From contig NZ_JACXLC010000001.1 in assembly GCF_014705715.1 (NCBI RefSeq), positions 1,718,457 to 1,782,456 of the forward strand: a stretch of DNA of 64,000 nucleotides, in the 5' to 3' direction. Every line of letters begins with the position of its first letter. Within the stretch, counting starts at the first letter, position 1. This stretch comes from Erythrobacter rubeus (GTDB lineage: Bacteria > Pseudomonadota > Alphaproteobacteria > Sphingomonadales > Sphingomonadaceae). The notes beneath the pieces are model-generated. The model was given only the letters and a program-made list of their open reading frames with translations. It made no database searches and was not told the origin of the DNA. Made by a program: the position numbers and the translations under genes. Shown one piece after another: positions 45,519 through 55,177 of the stretch.

Positions 45519-47462
45519 CTAAGCGCCAGCATGATAGAAATCGTAAATTTGTTGAGCGACCTTATCGCTCACCCCAGGGGCCCTTTGCAGATCTTCCAGC
45601 GCGGCGGCGCGGACCTTGCTCGCGGTGCCGAAGTGAAGCAGCAGCGCCCGCTTGCGCGCCGGGCCGATGCCAGGAATTTCATCGAGCGGTGAGGCGGTGA
45701 TCGCTTTCGAACGTTTCGCGCGGTGCGCTCCGATGGCGAAACGGTGCACCTCGTCGCGGAGTGTCTGAAGGTAGAAGAGCAATTTCGAATTGGTCGGAAG
45801 GGTTTTTTCGCGGCCATCCGGGAAATGGAAGACCTCGCGCCCCTCGCGGCCATGATGCGGGCCCTTGGCGATGCCGATTACGGGCAGGTCTTCGATCCCA
45901 AGCTCACCCAGCACTTCCATCACGCTCGATAGCTGCCCCTTCCCGCCATCGATAAGGACGAGATCGGGCCAAATTCCGGCGCGCTCACGGTCGGGGTCGT
46001 CCTTCATCGCGCGGGTGAAACGCCGCTGCATGACCTCGCGCATCATCGCGAAATCATCGTTGGTCTGCGCTTCGCGGATGTTGAACTTGCGATATTGCGA
46101 CTTTTCGAAACCTTCGGGGCTCGCGACGATCATCGCCCCGACGGCTTTCGCGCCCTGAATGTGGCTGTTGTCGTACACTTCGATACGCTCGGCCGGCGCA
46201 TCCAATTCAAGAAACTCGGCGAGCTCGCGATTGACCCTCGCCTTGGTTCCCGTTTCCGCCAAGCGCCGGTCCAGCGCCTCCACCGCGTTACGGCTCGCCT
46301 GCTCCATAAGCTTCCGACGGTCGCCGCGTTGAGGGATCGACAGCTGCACTTTCCTGTCGGCAAGTTCCGACAGAGCCGCCTCGATGAGTTCCTGCTCAGG
46401 CAATTCGCGATCGACAAGGACAGTCGCCGGCGGCGGTACCTCCTCGTAGAATTGCAGCATCACATCGGCGAGGACCTGCGCTTCGTCGATGTCCTTGATG
46501 TGCGCCGGAAAAAAGGCGCGGTGCCCCCAGTTTTGCCCGCCGCGTATGAAAAACGCCTGCACCGCGATGTGACCGCCCTTGGCCGAAAGCGCGAACACGT
46601 CCGCATCGCCCACTCCGCTGGCATTAATGGCCTGTGAGCCTTGGATAAAGGTCGCCGCGCGCAGCCGGTCACGCAGGATCGCTGCAGTCTCGAAATCGAG
46701 GTCTTGCGCCGCTTTCGCCATCTGCTTTTCAAGATCGGCCTGCACCTTCCCCGACTTTCCCGCGAGGAAGTCCTTGGCCTGGCGGACCAGCCCTTCGTAA
46801 TCCTCCTCTGAGATACGGTCTACGCACGGCGCCGAGCACCTCTTTATCTGATAGAGCAGGCAGGGCCGGTCGCGATTGTTGAAGAAGCTGTCAGTGCACG
46901 ACCGCAGCAGAAACAGCTTCTGTAGTGCGTTGAGCGTTGTGTTGACGCTGCCAGCGCTGGCGAACGGCCCATAATAATTGCCCTTCGCCCGTCGCGCGCC
47001 GCGATGCTTGTGAATGCGCGGAAATTTGTGATCGCCCCTGAGCAGGATGAACGGAAAGCTCTTGTCATCCCGCAGCAGCACATTGAAGGGCGGACGGAAC
47101 CGCTTAATCAGCTGCGCTTCTAGCAACAGTGCCTCAGCCTCGGAATTGGTGGTGACGATCTCCATCGACCGGCACTGACTCACCATCCGCTGCAGCCGCC
47201 CGCTCAGCCCCGCAACCTGCGCGTAGTTCGCCACTCGAGCCTTGAGACTGCGCGCCTTGCCTACATAAAGAACGTCGCCGCGCGCATCGAGCATCCGGTA
47301 AACCCCGGGCACCGGCTTGAGCGTCTTCACCGTCTCCCGGATTGCGGTCACTCCGGCTTCGAGGTTCGGCTGTGCGCGCGCAACCGTGTAGGCCGCGCGC
47401 TCCTCGTTAAAGCGTTCGGCCCCTTGCGGATTGTGCGGAGTGCCGGCGGGCGTTTTCGACAT
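45519..47462 (-). CDS. uvrC: Excinuclease ABC subunit C
   Basis: 647 residues from ATG 47462. UvrC makes both incisions in nucleotide excision repair. The GIY-YIG domain (GVYRMLDARGDVLYVGKA), the UVR motif (LEKQMAKAAQDLDFETAA) and the endonuclease motifs (YDNSHIQGAKAVGAMIV, LIDGGKGQLSSV) are visible, and the C-terminal helix-hairpin-helix (IPGIGPARKRALLLHF, APGVSDKVAQQIYDF). About 30 residues before the GIY-YIG domain are extra. An in-frame start at 47522 is less likely. Confidence 0.97.
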   Translation of the reverse strand: MSKTPAGTPHNPQGAERFNEERAAYTVARAQPNLEAGVTAIRETVKTLKPVPGVYRMLDARGDVLYVGKARSLKARVANYAQVAGLSGRLQRMVSQCRSMEIVTTNSEAEALLLEAQLIKRFRPPFNVLLRDDKSFPFILLRGDHKFPRIHKHRGARRAKGNYYGPFASAGSVNTTLNALQKLFLLRSCTDSFFNNRDRPCLLYQIKRCSAPCVDRISEEDYEGLVRQAKDFLAGKSGKVQADLEKQMAKAAQDLDFETAAILRDRLRAATFIQGSQAINASGVGDADVFALSAKGGHIAVQAFFIRGGQNWGHRAFFPAHIKDIDEAQVLADVMLQFYEEVPPPATVLVDRELPEQELIEAALSELADRKVQLSIPQRGDRRKLMEQASRNAVEALDRRLAETGTKARVNRELAEFLELDAPAERIEVYDNSHIQGAKAVGAMIVASPEGFEKSQYRKFNIREAQTNDDFAMMREVMQRRFTRAMKDDPDRERAGIWPDLVLIDGGKGQLSSVMEVLGELGIEDLPVIGIAKGPHHGREGREVFHFPDGREKTLPTNSKLLFYLQTLRDEVHRFAIGAHRAKRSKAITASPLDEIPGIGPARKRALLLHFGTASKVRAAALEDLQRAPGVSDKVAQQIYDFYHAGA

Positions 47463-47551
47463 CAGGTCCAGATAGGGCGAGACGACGCAGCTGCAAAGGG
47501 TCCGGCGATCCGCGATTGGCAATCTCTGAGATCACGGTTATCGCTCCAGCT

Positions 47552-48742
47552 ATGCAACAATTCGATGTCATCGTGCTCGGCGCAGGCGCCGCAGGGTTGA
47601 TGTGCGCCGCGCAGGCCGGTCAGCGGGGCTTGCGAGTGGCCGTGCTCGAGAAAGCGGAAAAACCCGGCAAAAAAATACTGATCTCCGGCGGCGGGCGTTG
47701 CAACTTCACCAACGTAAACGCAGGTCCTGGGAACTACCTCTCGGACAACCCGCACTTCGCCAAGTCAGCGCTTGCTCGGTATACCGCTCAGGACTTCATC
47801 GATCTCGTGAACGGGCACGGGATCACTTGGCACGAGAAGACGCTCGGACAATTGTTCTGCGATGGTTCGGCGAAGCAAATTGTCCAGATGCTGCTCGATG
47901 AATGTCCCGACGACCGGGTCGAGATCATTTGCAATGCAGAGATCACCGCGGTCGAAGCTCTTGATCGACAATACGGCGTTTTCGCGAGCGGACAAAGCTA
48001 CAGCGCGCCCAATCTCGTCATAGCAACAGGCGGACCTTCGATACCGAAGATGGGTGCGACCGGCTTTGCTTACGAATTGGCGCGGCAGTTTGGCCTCAAA
48101 GTGGTCGAGCCGCGGCCCGCTCTTGTCCCGCTCACGCTCGGCGGAGAGGATGTGCTGTTTCGCGAGCTATCCGGCGTATCGGCTCCCGTCCGTGCCACGG
48201 CTGGTAGCGGAAACGGCGAAGCCAGCTTCGATGAGGCGGCGTTGTTCACACACAAAGGCCTATCCGGCCCGGCGATCCTGCAAATCTCTTCCTATTGGCG
48301 AAAGAATGAGCCCATCCGCATCCGGTTTCTGCCTCAGGCCGAGCGGGACTGGCTGATGGAACTAAAGCGCGATCGCCCCAAAGCCTCGCTTAGGACAGTC
48401 CTGCGCGAACACCTCCCGGACCGGTTGGCGGACGCCCTCGCCGATCGCCTCGGAATCGACCGAGAACTGGGCAATGTATCCGACAAGGACCTGCGATCCG
48501 TTGGGGAAAAACTGGCCGATTGGCGGTTCACACCCAACGGCACAGAGGGTTTCGCAAAGGCAGAGGTCACGATTGGAGGCATTTCGACAAACGAACTGTC
48601 ATCGAAGACCATGGAAGCGAAGAAATCGCCAGGACTTTACGTCATTGGTGAAGCTGTGGATGTAACCGGTTGGTTAGGCGGCTATAATTTCCAATGGGCA
48701 TGGTCCAGTGGCTATGCAGCGGCCCAAGCTTTCCAGATATGA
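47552..48742 (+). CDS. HI0933/BaiN-type flavoprotein
   Basis: 396 residues from ATG 47552. The FAD dinucleotide motif is VLGAGAAGLMCAAQAG, and the family segment ISGGGRCNFTNV is diagnostic of the YhiN/HI0933/BaiN group. These are annotated NAD(P)/FAD-dependent oxidoreductases; the physiological substrate is unknown. It is divergent from uvrC by 89 bp. Confidence 0.93.
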   Translation: MQQFDVIVLGAGAAGLMCAAQAGQRGLRVAVLEKAEKPGKKILISGGGRCNFTNVNAGPGNYLSDNPHFAKSALARYTAQDFIDLVNGHGITWHEKTLGQLFCDGSAKQIVQMLLDECPDDRVEIICNAEITAVEALDRQYGVFASGQSYSAPNLVIATGGPSIPKMGATGFAYELARQFGLKVVEPRPALVPLTLGGEDVLFRELSGVSAPVRATAGSGNGEASFDEAALFTHKGLSGPAILQISSYWRKNEPIRIRFLPQAERDWLMELKRDRPKASLRTVLREHLPDRLADALADRLGIDRELGNVSDKDLRSVGEKLADWRFTPNGTEGFAKAEVTIGGISTNELSSKTMEAKKSPGLYVIGEAVDVTGWLGGYNFQWAWSSGYAAAQAFQI

Positions 48743-48785
48743 TCCGGCGCGTTTCCGCCCCCGCGTAATTATATTGCTCGACTCC

Positions 48786-48827
48786 GTGACCTAACGGCAA
48801 CGTCTGCCGTTCGCGTAAGGTTGTCAC
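48786..48827. promoter_or_regulatory. Nested inverted repeat upstream of the wax-synthase gene
   Basis: A core AACGGCA-ACGTC-...TGCCGTT repeat (7 bp each side, positions 48793-48799 and 48805-48811) is framed by GTGAC (48786-48790) and GTCAC (48823-48827). The total span, 42 bp, could bind a regulator dimer pair or form a cruciform. It lies 86-127 bp upstream of the WS/DGAT start and 44 bp past the flavoprotein stop. No U-run follows, so a terminator is unlikely. Confidence 0.5.
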
Positions 48828-48912
48828 AGCACTGAAACACTCCTAGGCCGGATGCAGAGCCCGAAAACGGGCCGAAGCGAGCCTCACATCGGCTTGCCTG
48901 CGGGAGAGAACC

Positions 48913-50427
48913 TTGCGGCAATTGCAGGGCATGGATTCCTCGTTCGTAGCGTTGGAATCGCCGAATTCGCCGATGCATATCGGCAACCTGTTGATCTACA
49001 ATCCGGCGACCGCACCGGGCGGTTTCGTTCGGTTCAAAGACATCCTGAAGTTCTTCGAGGACCGGATGCAGCTGTCCAAGACCATGCGGCAGCGCCTCGT
49101 CCGCGTGCCATTCGATCTCGATTACCCCTACTGGATCGAAGACCCGAACTTCGATCTCGAATATCATGTGCGCCACGTTGCCTTGCCAAAGCCTGGTGAC
49201 TGGCGCCAATTGTGCATCCAGACCGCGCGCATCCACGCCCGGCCGATGGATTTGACCCGCCCGCCGTGGGAATTCACCGTGGTCGAGGGGCTCGACAATG
49301 TGCGTGACTTTCCGAAGGGCTGCTTCGGTTTCGTTACAAAGGTCCACCACTCCGCGATCGACGGCATGAGCGGCATCGACCTGATGGAGGCGCTGCACAC
49401 GCTGACGCCTTCCACCGCACCGCCCAACGAACCCGATACATGGAAGCCTGAAAAGATACCCGGTGCTGTCGAACTGCTTGGCAAGTCCTACGTCAACGCG
49501 CTGCTTAACCCGCTCAAACAGGCTCAGGTTGCCGCTCAAGCCGTTCCTGGGGTCGCCAGCGCGATCAAGGGTCTGGTCACACGCGATTTCAAACTATCGA
49601 GCGATTACGTTCCGCCGCGAACACGCTTCAACCGTTCGATCTCCTCCCACCGCGTTGTCGAAGGCCGCAGTTTCAGCCTGACCGAACTCAAATCGATCCG
49701 CGCGCTTCTGCCGGAAGCGAAGGTCAACGACGTCGCGCTCGCCATCATCGGCGGTGCGCTAAATAAATACCTCAGCGCGAAGGACGATCTGCCGAAAGGC
49801 ACGATGACGGCGATGGCGCCGATCTCCGTCCGCTCGAGCGACGAAAAAGGCGATATGGGCAACCAGGTCGCCGCGATGATCGCACCGCTTGGTACGCACA
49901 TCGCCGATCATGTCGAGCGGCTCGAATACGTCTTCAGTAAAACCAGCAATTCCAAGGCGATGACCAACGCGCTGGGCGCGCGCACAATGACCGAGGTGAG
50001 CAAGGTCAATCCGCTGCTCTACATGGCGCTCGGTTCGCAGCTGTTCAGCCGCGTCAGCCTCGCCCACCGGGTGGCAATGCCGTTCAACACGGTCGTCACC
50101 AACGTCCCCGGCCCACCGGTCCATATCTATTCCGCCGGCGCGCGCATGGAGAGCATGGCGCTTTCGCTGATTTGCCTGACCGACGGATTGGGCCTGGCTC
50201 ACATCGTTCAAAGCTACGTCGACGAAGCGATCATCAGCTTTACTGCCTGCCGCGACATCATGCCGGATCCGGAATTTTACGCTGCGTGCCTGCAGGAAAG
50301 TTTTGACGAAATGCTCGCCGCGGCAAAGGCGGTGGATGCCAAGCCAGCGAAGAAGCCTGCGCGCAAGGCAGTAACCAAAACAACGAAAAAACGAACTACA
50401 GGTCGTACATCGAAGGAGACCAAATAA
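48913..50427 (+). CDS. Wax ester synthase/diacylglycerol acyltransferase (WS/DGAT)
   Basis: 504 residues from TTG 48913, preceded by GGAGAG; the opening LRQLQGMDSSFVALESPN resembles family starts, while ATG 48931 would drop six residues. The acyltransferase motif is HHSAIDG (H145-G151), and the C-terminal domain has NVPGPPVHIYSAGA. The enzyme makes wax esters or triacylglycerol. A tail of about 30 residues with PAKKPARKA and TKKRTTGRTSK is strongly basic and looks disordered. It shares one base with the hydrolase gene. Confidence 0.94.
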   Translation: MRQLQGMDSSFVALESPNSPMHIGNLLIYNPATAPGGFVRFKDILKFFEDRMQLSKTMRQRLVRVPFDLDYPYWIEDPNFDLEYHVRHVALPKPGDWRQLCIQTARIHARPMDLTRPPWEFTVVEGLDNVRDFPKGCFGFVTKVHHSAIDGMSGIDLMEALHTLTPSTAPPNEPDTWKPEKIPGAVELLGKSYVNALLNPLKQAQVAAQAVPGVASAIKGLVTRDFKLSSDYVPPRTRFNRSISSHRVVEGRSFSLTELKSIRALLPEAKVNDVALAIIGGALNKYLSAKDDLPKGTMTAMAPISVRSSDEKGDMGNQVAAMIAPLGTHIADHVERLEYVFSKTSNSKAMTNALGARTMTEVSKVNPLLYMALGSQLFSRVSLAHRVAMPFNTVVTNVPGPPVHIYSAGARMESMALSLICLTDGLGLAHIVQSYVDEAIISFTACRDIMPDPEFYAACLQESFDEMLAAAKAVDAKPAKKPARKAVTKTTKKRTTGRTSKETK

Positions 50428-51245
50428 TGGCTAGCATGGCACCAAGTATGCATGCAGGCGGGCGTGAATTGCCGGCAGCGGTTCCACCGAATCGCTTCTG
50501 GACTTTCACTGAAGGTCGCGCATTCTTCGAACTCGGCGCATTTTATGCGGCCCGGCCATTTCTTTCGGCGCTCCCCAAAGGAGACGGCCATTCGATCGTG
50601 GCGCTTCCCGGTTTTATGGCGACGAACAATTCGACCGCACCGATGCGGCGATTGCTGAAACGTCTCGGCTATGACGCGCATGGCTGGGATTCCGGCAGAA
50701 ACGTCCGCGTGAACGAGGAATTGCTGTCGAAACTGGAGTCGCAGTTAAGCCGTCTCCACAAGACGAGCGGCCGCAAGGTTTCGCTCATCGGATGGAGCCT
50801 CGGCGGCGTGCTCGCGCGCGAACTCGCTAAAATACACCCCGACAAGGTCCGCCTTGTCATGAGCCTCGGCAGCCCGATTTCGGATGATCGCAACCACACA
50901 AACGCAGCCCGTCTATTCGAGTTCTTCAACGGTAATGAACCGGAGGAACTGCGCGGCGGGCAATTTCAGGGTCTCGATACAGCGCCGCCGGTGCCAACCA
51001 CCTCTGTCTACACGAAATCGGACGGGATTGTTCACTGGCGCGGGAGCGTCCAGCACCCCGAGAACGGGCATGCGGACCATCCCAGCGAGAATATCGAGGT
51101 CTATGCAAGCCATCTGGGCCTGGGCTTTAACCCGTCGGTGATGGTGGCGATGGCTGATCGATTGAGTCAGGCAGAAGGCGAATGGGCTCCGTTCGAGCCC
51201 AAGCTTCATCAGCGGATACTCTTCCCGAAGGTCACGCTCAGCTAG
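50427..51245 (+). CDS. Alpha/beta hydrolase paired with the wax synthase gene
   Basis: 272 residues. The nucleophile elbow LIGWSLGGVLA and the Asp in YTKSDGIVHW and the His in YASHLGLG provide a plausible catalytic triad, suggesting an esterase or lipase. It is translationally coupled to the WS/DGAT gene (AATAATGG), so a role in turnover or processing of neutral lipids is inferred from context. No signal peptide is evident. Confidence 0.88.
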   Translation: MASMAPSMHAGGRELPAAVPPNRFWTFTEGRAFFELGAFYAARPFLSALPKGDGHSIVALPGFMATNNSTAPMRRLLKRLGYDAHGWDSGRNVRVNEELLSKLESQLSRLHKTSGRKVSLIGWSLGGVLARELAKIHPDKVRLVMSLGSPISDDRNHTNAARLFEFFNGNEPEELRGGQFQGLDTAPPVPTTSVYTKSDGIVHWRGSVQHPENGHADHPSENIEVYASHLGLGFNPSVMVAMADRLSQAEGEWAPFEPKLHQRILFPKVTLS

Positions 51246-54094
51246 AATAGCTTGCGGATGTCGATGCCGATAAATCTGCCGATCGGGTCGATCAGAAAGG
51301 GTTGGTAGTTGATCGGTGTGTTGCCATTCTCGTCTCGCACCTGACGTTGCCCATCGAAAATGTTGTCCGCCCGCAGGCTGACCCGAAGGTTTTTGAGCGC
51401 AGCACTATCCGATCCGAAAAGATCGGCCAGATTCGAGAAGACGCGCAAGTCGAACGTCGCGAGATCATCGAAAAAGATATCGCTACTGCCTGGCAGGCCT
51501 GACCCATCGAGCCGCGTTACCCCGGTGTAGAGCGCAGATAATCGCACACCTAGCCCCTTGCCGAACAAACCTGCCTCGAGGCGAGTATTGTGGCGCGGGA
51601 ACCCGAACGCGCCCGTGCCGTCTCCATCGAGCTGATCCAACCGCGCGATACCCGGAGCGATCAAGATGTCATTCTGCAATTCGATCGTATGGTTAAGGCT
51701 CGCGAAGTATCGCCATCCGGGCCGTTGACCCGACGCGAAGGGATTGCCGCCGCCAAACGGCCCGCCGCCGCCCCGACGCGCTCCCCGTTCGCCCGCCGCC
51801 TGCCGCTCTGCCTCTCCTCCTCCTCCTCCGGGTCGCCCTTCCCCAGCGCATATCCGTTCGCGAAACTGGTCCAGCGCCTCCTTGGATACTGCACCGTCTT
51901 CGCCGCGCGCGCGGTCTATCACACGCTCAAGGAATTGGGGCGGGACACCCGGTGCTATCTCGCCAAGATCCTCCCCGTTCTCGACTGCGCTGACGAGACG
52001 CGACAAGACCTCCCCGCCATCTTCGGCGCAGATCCGGGAGCGCAATCGCATGAACCGCTCACGGCGCTCCGGATCGGGCGGTCCGCCAGACGGGCGAGGA
52101 GGTCCGCCCCTGGGCCTGGCCGCTTCAGAAGATTCTGGTCGTCGCCTCTCCCGGCGCCCTTCGACCTGGCCACCATCAGGAGCGCCAAAGGTGCCTCGTG
52201 TAAAAAGGTTGATCTGCAGCCGGTCCGACCGGGTTTCGGCGAAGGTCACAAAGCGGGTGTCGACCTCTGTCAGCTGGCCTGCTTGGTCGCGGGTGATCCG
52301 ATCGGGAAATGCCGTTTCGATTTCGGAGGTGATTGTCGGGAAGTCGGACGTTACATCATCAGAGCGATTGCGGATGTATTCGACCGTGAGGCGGGTGTTG
52401 TCCCAAAACGGAAGCTGCCAGTTCGCTGCAAATTTCCAGTCGCGCTGTGTTTCGGCAAGCAGGTCAGGATTACCTCCCGAGATGACCGTGGCGAGCACGG
52501 TCTCTCCATTCACGAAATCGAAAATCGGCATGTTGAAATTCGTGATCTGCGGATTGCCGAGCTGGGCCAAAGTCGGCGCAACTTCTCTCAGAATATAGTT
52601 GACCGACAGGTTAAGCCGCTCCGTCGGTTCCCAGTTGAGGCCGACATTGTAATCGCCGAGGAGACCGAAGTCGGAAAGATCCTCCAGCCCAGCCTGTGCG
52701 GTCAGCGTGAAGCTGCCAAGCGCATCGGCGAAACCATTTCGGCGACTGGTAAGGGGGATGACAAAGTTCGCGCCGGTCGAAAGGCGTCGCCGTGTCAACC
52801 GAGTGTCCAGAAAACTCCGTGTATCGTCGCTATCGATGCGCAGCCAGTCTGCCCCCACATCGAACGTTGCGATCACCTCCCCAGCCGGCAAGTTGTCCAC
52901 GGGGCCGCGCAGCGTGGATTGCGAAACAGCCGCGATGGATTGGCTGCTGGCGATATCGAACCCCGCATCCGCATTTGCCGGAAGCGGGCCATCGAGCGAC
53001 AGCAGGCCCGCAGCCGCTTCGGCTTCGAACGAACTGGTATCGAGGCGCCGGTCGATCTGCGTTTCCGTCTCGCTTAGCGATCCGTCGAAGGTTGTGGTCA
53101 GCCGGAAGGCGTTTACCGATTTGCTGAAAGAGCCTGAGCTGGAGAACGTATCGCTGGACACGCGGCGCTCGAGCGGGGTGTCTTCGCCGAATGTCCGTAT
53201 TGCGGTCTCACCCGTTTTATCCATCAGCGTCACGATGTTGAGACCGGACAGAGCCGTGCTGTCATTGCGCTGGTAATTGAGATTGGCTGAAACCGAGGCA
53301 CCGCTGTCGATGAAGGCCTTCGCCCAGCTGATATTGCCTACGAGCGATCTGCTGTCGGCGATCAGACTGCGAAATTCCGCTTGATCGGGGTCGCTGGCGA
53401 GGTCCGAAATCGAGCCAGGCGTCTGGATGATATTCCGTTCCGATTCGGTGAGCAGGCTTGTATCGTTGGCCTCGAAGTTCAGGTTCAACCGGCCGCCGTC
53501 GGTGATCTTGAGATAGCCGAGTTCCTGCTCATTGACGAAGTAATCGCCCCGTGATGGCCCTTCGAATTCGAGTTCGACCTCGCGGCTTGCGAAGTTGTCT
53601 TTGAGGATAAGATTTATGACGCGGCGATCGGGCGGGAAGCCGAAACGCTGCGCGACTTCTTCGGGGAATACCTCGACCCTCGCCAAAGCCTCTGGAGGAT
53701 ACTGAAAGAATTCGCGAAAGCTGCCGACCCGGATCCCATTGATCAGCGTCACCGGACGTCCGCCGCCACGGCCGCGTGCCGACCCAGTCTGCGCGGTAAT
53801 CTGTTCGACGAGGTCAGCAATCGACGCGACCCCTTCAGCCGCGATGTCTTCCTCGTTCAGCTCAAGCAGGGGTGGCTGCTCAACGATCAACTGCCCGCGC
53901 AGGCGTTCGGCCTCCACGATGATCTCATCCGCAGGCGATTGGGAGGCATTGATCCTATCGGGCGGTTCGGGCTGATCCGGCTGTCCATCCTGCACAGAGG
54001 CCGCCGCAACTGGTGCAGCGCTGAATCCGGCTGCGAAAGCCGATAGATACGCGCCCGTGTGCATCAGGGCATGGAAAGGGCGGGATCGGTGCAT
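51242..54094 (-). CDS. TonB-dependent receptor with a Gly/Pro/Arg-rich insert
   Basis: 950 residues from ATG 54094. A signal peptide (about 1-32, ending SAAPVAAA) leads to a plug domain (VTLINGIRVGSFREFFQYP) and a beta-barrel ending DIRKLF with terminal Phe. Residues about 640-800 form a low-complexity insert (GGQVEGRRERRRPESSEAAR, then RGGPPRPSGGPPDPERRER) enclosing a helical segment with two cysteines (SRICAEDGGE, ERICAGEGRP). It should import a nutrient such as a siderophore or glycan across the outer membrane. Overlaps the hydrolase gene by 4 bp. Confidence 0.9.
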   Translation of the reverse strand: MHRSRPFHALMHTGAYLSAFAAGFSAAPVAAASVQDGQPDQPEPPDRINASQSPADEIIVEAERLRGQLIVEQPPLLELNEEDIAAEGVASIADLVEQITAQTGSARGRGGGRPVTLINGIRVGSFREFFQYPPEALARVEVFPEEVAQRFGFPPDRRVINLILKDNFASREVELEFEGPSRGDYFVNEQELGYLKITDGGRLNLNFEANDTSLLTESERNIIQTPGSISDLASDPDQAEFRSLIADSRSLVGNISWAKAFIDSGASVSANLNYQRNDSTALSGLNIVTLMDKTGETAIRTFGEDTPLERRVSSDTFSSSGSFSKSVNAFRLTTTFDGSLSETETQIDRRLDTSSFEAEAAAGLLSLDGPLPANADAGFDIASSQSIAAVSQSTLRGPVDNLPAGEVIATFDVGADWLRIDSDDTRSFLDTRLTRRRLSTGANFVIPLTSRRNGFADALGSFTLTAQAGLEDLSDFGLLGDYNVGLNWEPTERLNLSVNYILREVAPTLAQLGNPQITNFNMPIFDFVNGETVLATVISGGNPDLLAETQRDWKFAANWQLPFWDNTRLTVEYIRNRSDDVTSDFPTITSEIETAFPDRITRDQAGQLTEVDTRFVTFAETRSDRLQINLFTRGTFGAPDGGQVEGRRERRRPESSEAARPRGGPPRPSGGPPDPERRERFMRLRSRICAEDGGEVLSRLVSAVENGEDLGEIAPGVPPQFLERVIDRARGEDGAVSKEALDQFRERICAGEGRPGGGGGEAERQAAGERGARRGGGGPFGGGNPFASGQRPGWRYFASLNHTIELQNDILIAPGIARLDQLDGDGTGAFGFPRHNTRLEAGLFGKGLGVRLSALYTGVTRLDGSGLPGSSDIFFDDLATFDLRVFSNLADLFGSDSAALKNLRVSLRADNIFDGQRQVRDENGNTPINYQPFLIDPIGRFIGIDIRKLF

Positions 54095-54331
54095 GGCTGC
54101 TTTCTTGAGCAAAGTGACAGTGCCGACAAGCATCTGAATTGTATCGGTTTGCACCACTTAATACGCGAACATGCATGAACAGGATGCACATGGGTCTGGG
54201 ACAAACCGGCAAGGACGCAAACGCACTAGGCTTCCATTTTGTTCTCGGCATCGCTAAATGGCCGCCGGTAGTCGACAATCGGCTTCAATTTTTCGGCGCA
54301 TTTTCGCGCTTTAGATGACTGAAGGAACTAC
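54095..54331. other. Intergenic region between the TonB receptor and infA
   Basis: This 237-bp divergent region holds the promoters of both genes. AAGGA sits 9 bases before the infA ATG. I see no further open frame worth calling and no clear inverted repeat. Confidence 0.6.
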
Positions 54332-54589
54332 ATGGCCAAGGAAGAACTCCTCGAAATGCGCGGGCGCGTTGTCGAATTGCTGCCCAATGCGATGTTCCGG
54401 GTCGAGCTTGAAAACGGTCACGAAGTTCTGGGCCACACCGCAGGCAAGATGCGCAAGAACCGCATCCGCGTGCTGGTCGGCGACGAAGTGCTGTGCGAGC
54501 TTACCCCGTATGACCTGACCAAGGCGCGCATCACCTATCGTTTCATGCCCGGTCGCGGCGGCCCCGGTCAGGGCCCAGGCCCGGCCTAA
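54332..54589 (+). CDS. infA: Translation initiation factor IF-1
   Basis: 85 residues. IF-1 binds the 30S A site with IF-2 and IF-3. The OB-fold core [20 protein letters not shown] through [15 protein letters not shown] is standard. A Gly/Pro-rich tail ([13 protein letters not shown]) adds about 13 residues relative to E. coli IF-1, a feature often seen in sphingomonads. It starts a cluster with maf, RNase G and yacG. Confidence 0.97.
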   Translation: MAKEELLEMRGRVVELLPNAMFRVELENGHEVLGHTAGKMRKNRIRVLVGDEVLCELTPYDLTKARITYRFMPGRGGPGQGPGPA

Positions 54590-54604
54590 TCGCATGGGCT
54601 GCCG

Positions 54605-55177
54605 ATGAGCGCCCTTCACCTGACACTCGCCTCAGCCAGTCCGCGCCGCAAGGAGCTGCTAGCGCGGCTCGGGATCGCGCCGGATGCGGTATTGCCTGCC
54701 GACATCGACGAGACGCCCCTCAAGGATGAGCGACCCCGCGATTATGCTCTGCGCATGGGTCAAGAAAAGGCCGCTGCGATCGAGGCACCGCAATTTGTGC
54801 TCGCTGGCGATACGGTGGTTGCCGCAGGCCGTCGAATCCTGCCGAAAACCGAAACCGAAGATGAAGCGCGCAAATGTCTCGAATTGCTATCCGGACGCAG
54901 ACATACTGTTCTGTCGAGTGTAGTGCTGCGCGCGCCTGACGGCAGCTGCAAATCACGGTTGAGCGAAAATATTGTCCGCTTCAAATCGCTCTCCAGTGCC
55001 GAGATCGACGCTTACCTCTCGGGGGATGAATGGCGCGGAAAGGCCGGCGGATATGCGATCCAGGGCGCGGCTGAGGGGCTCATCCAGTGGATCAGAGGCA
55101 GCCATTCCAGCGTGATGGGGCTGCCTCTTTACGAAACCCGCGCGCTGCTCAAATCGGCGGGATTTCCCATTGCCTGA
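54605..55177 (+). CDS. Maf-like nucleoside triphosphate pyrophosphatase
   Basis: 190 residues. LASASPRRKELLARLGI is the phosphate-binding start of the family, DIDETP and LAGDTVV follow, and the SGRRHTVLSSVVL segment matches. These enzymes hydrolyse non-canonical or dTTP/UTP-type nucleotides. The stop overlaps the TTG start of the RNase gene. Confidence 0.94.
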   Translation: MSALHLTLASASPRRKELLARLGIAPDAVLPADIDETPLKDERPRDYALRMGQEKAAAIEAPQFVLAGDTVVAAGRRILPKTETEDEARKCLELLSGRRHTVLSSVVLRAPDGSCKSRLSENIVRFKSLSSAEIDAYLSGDEWRGKAGGYAIQGAAEGLIQWIRGSHSSVMGLPLYETRALLKSAGFPIA

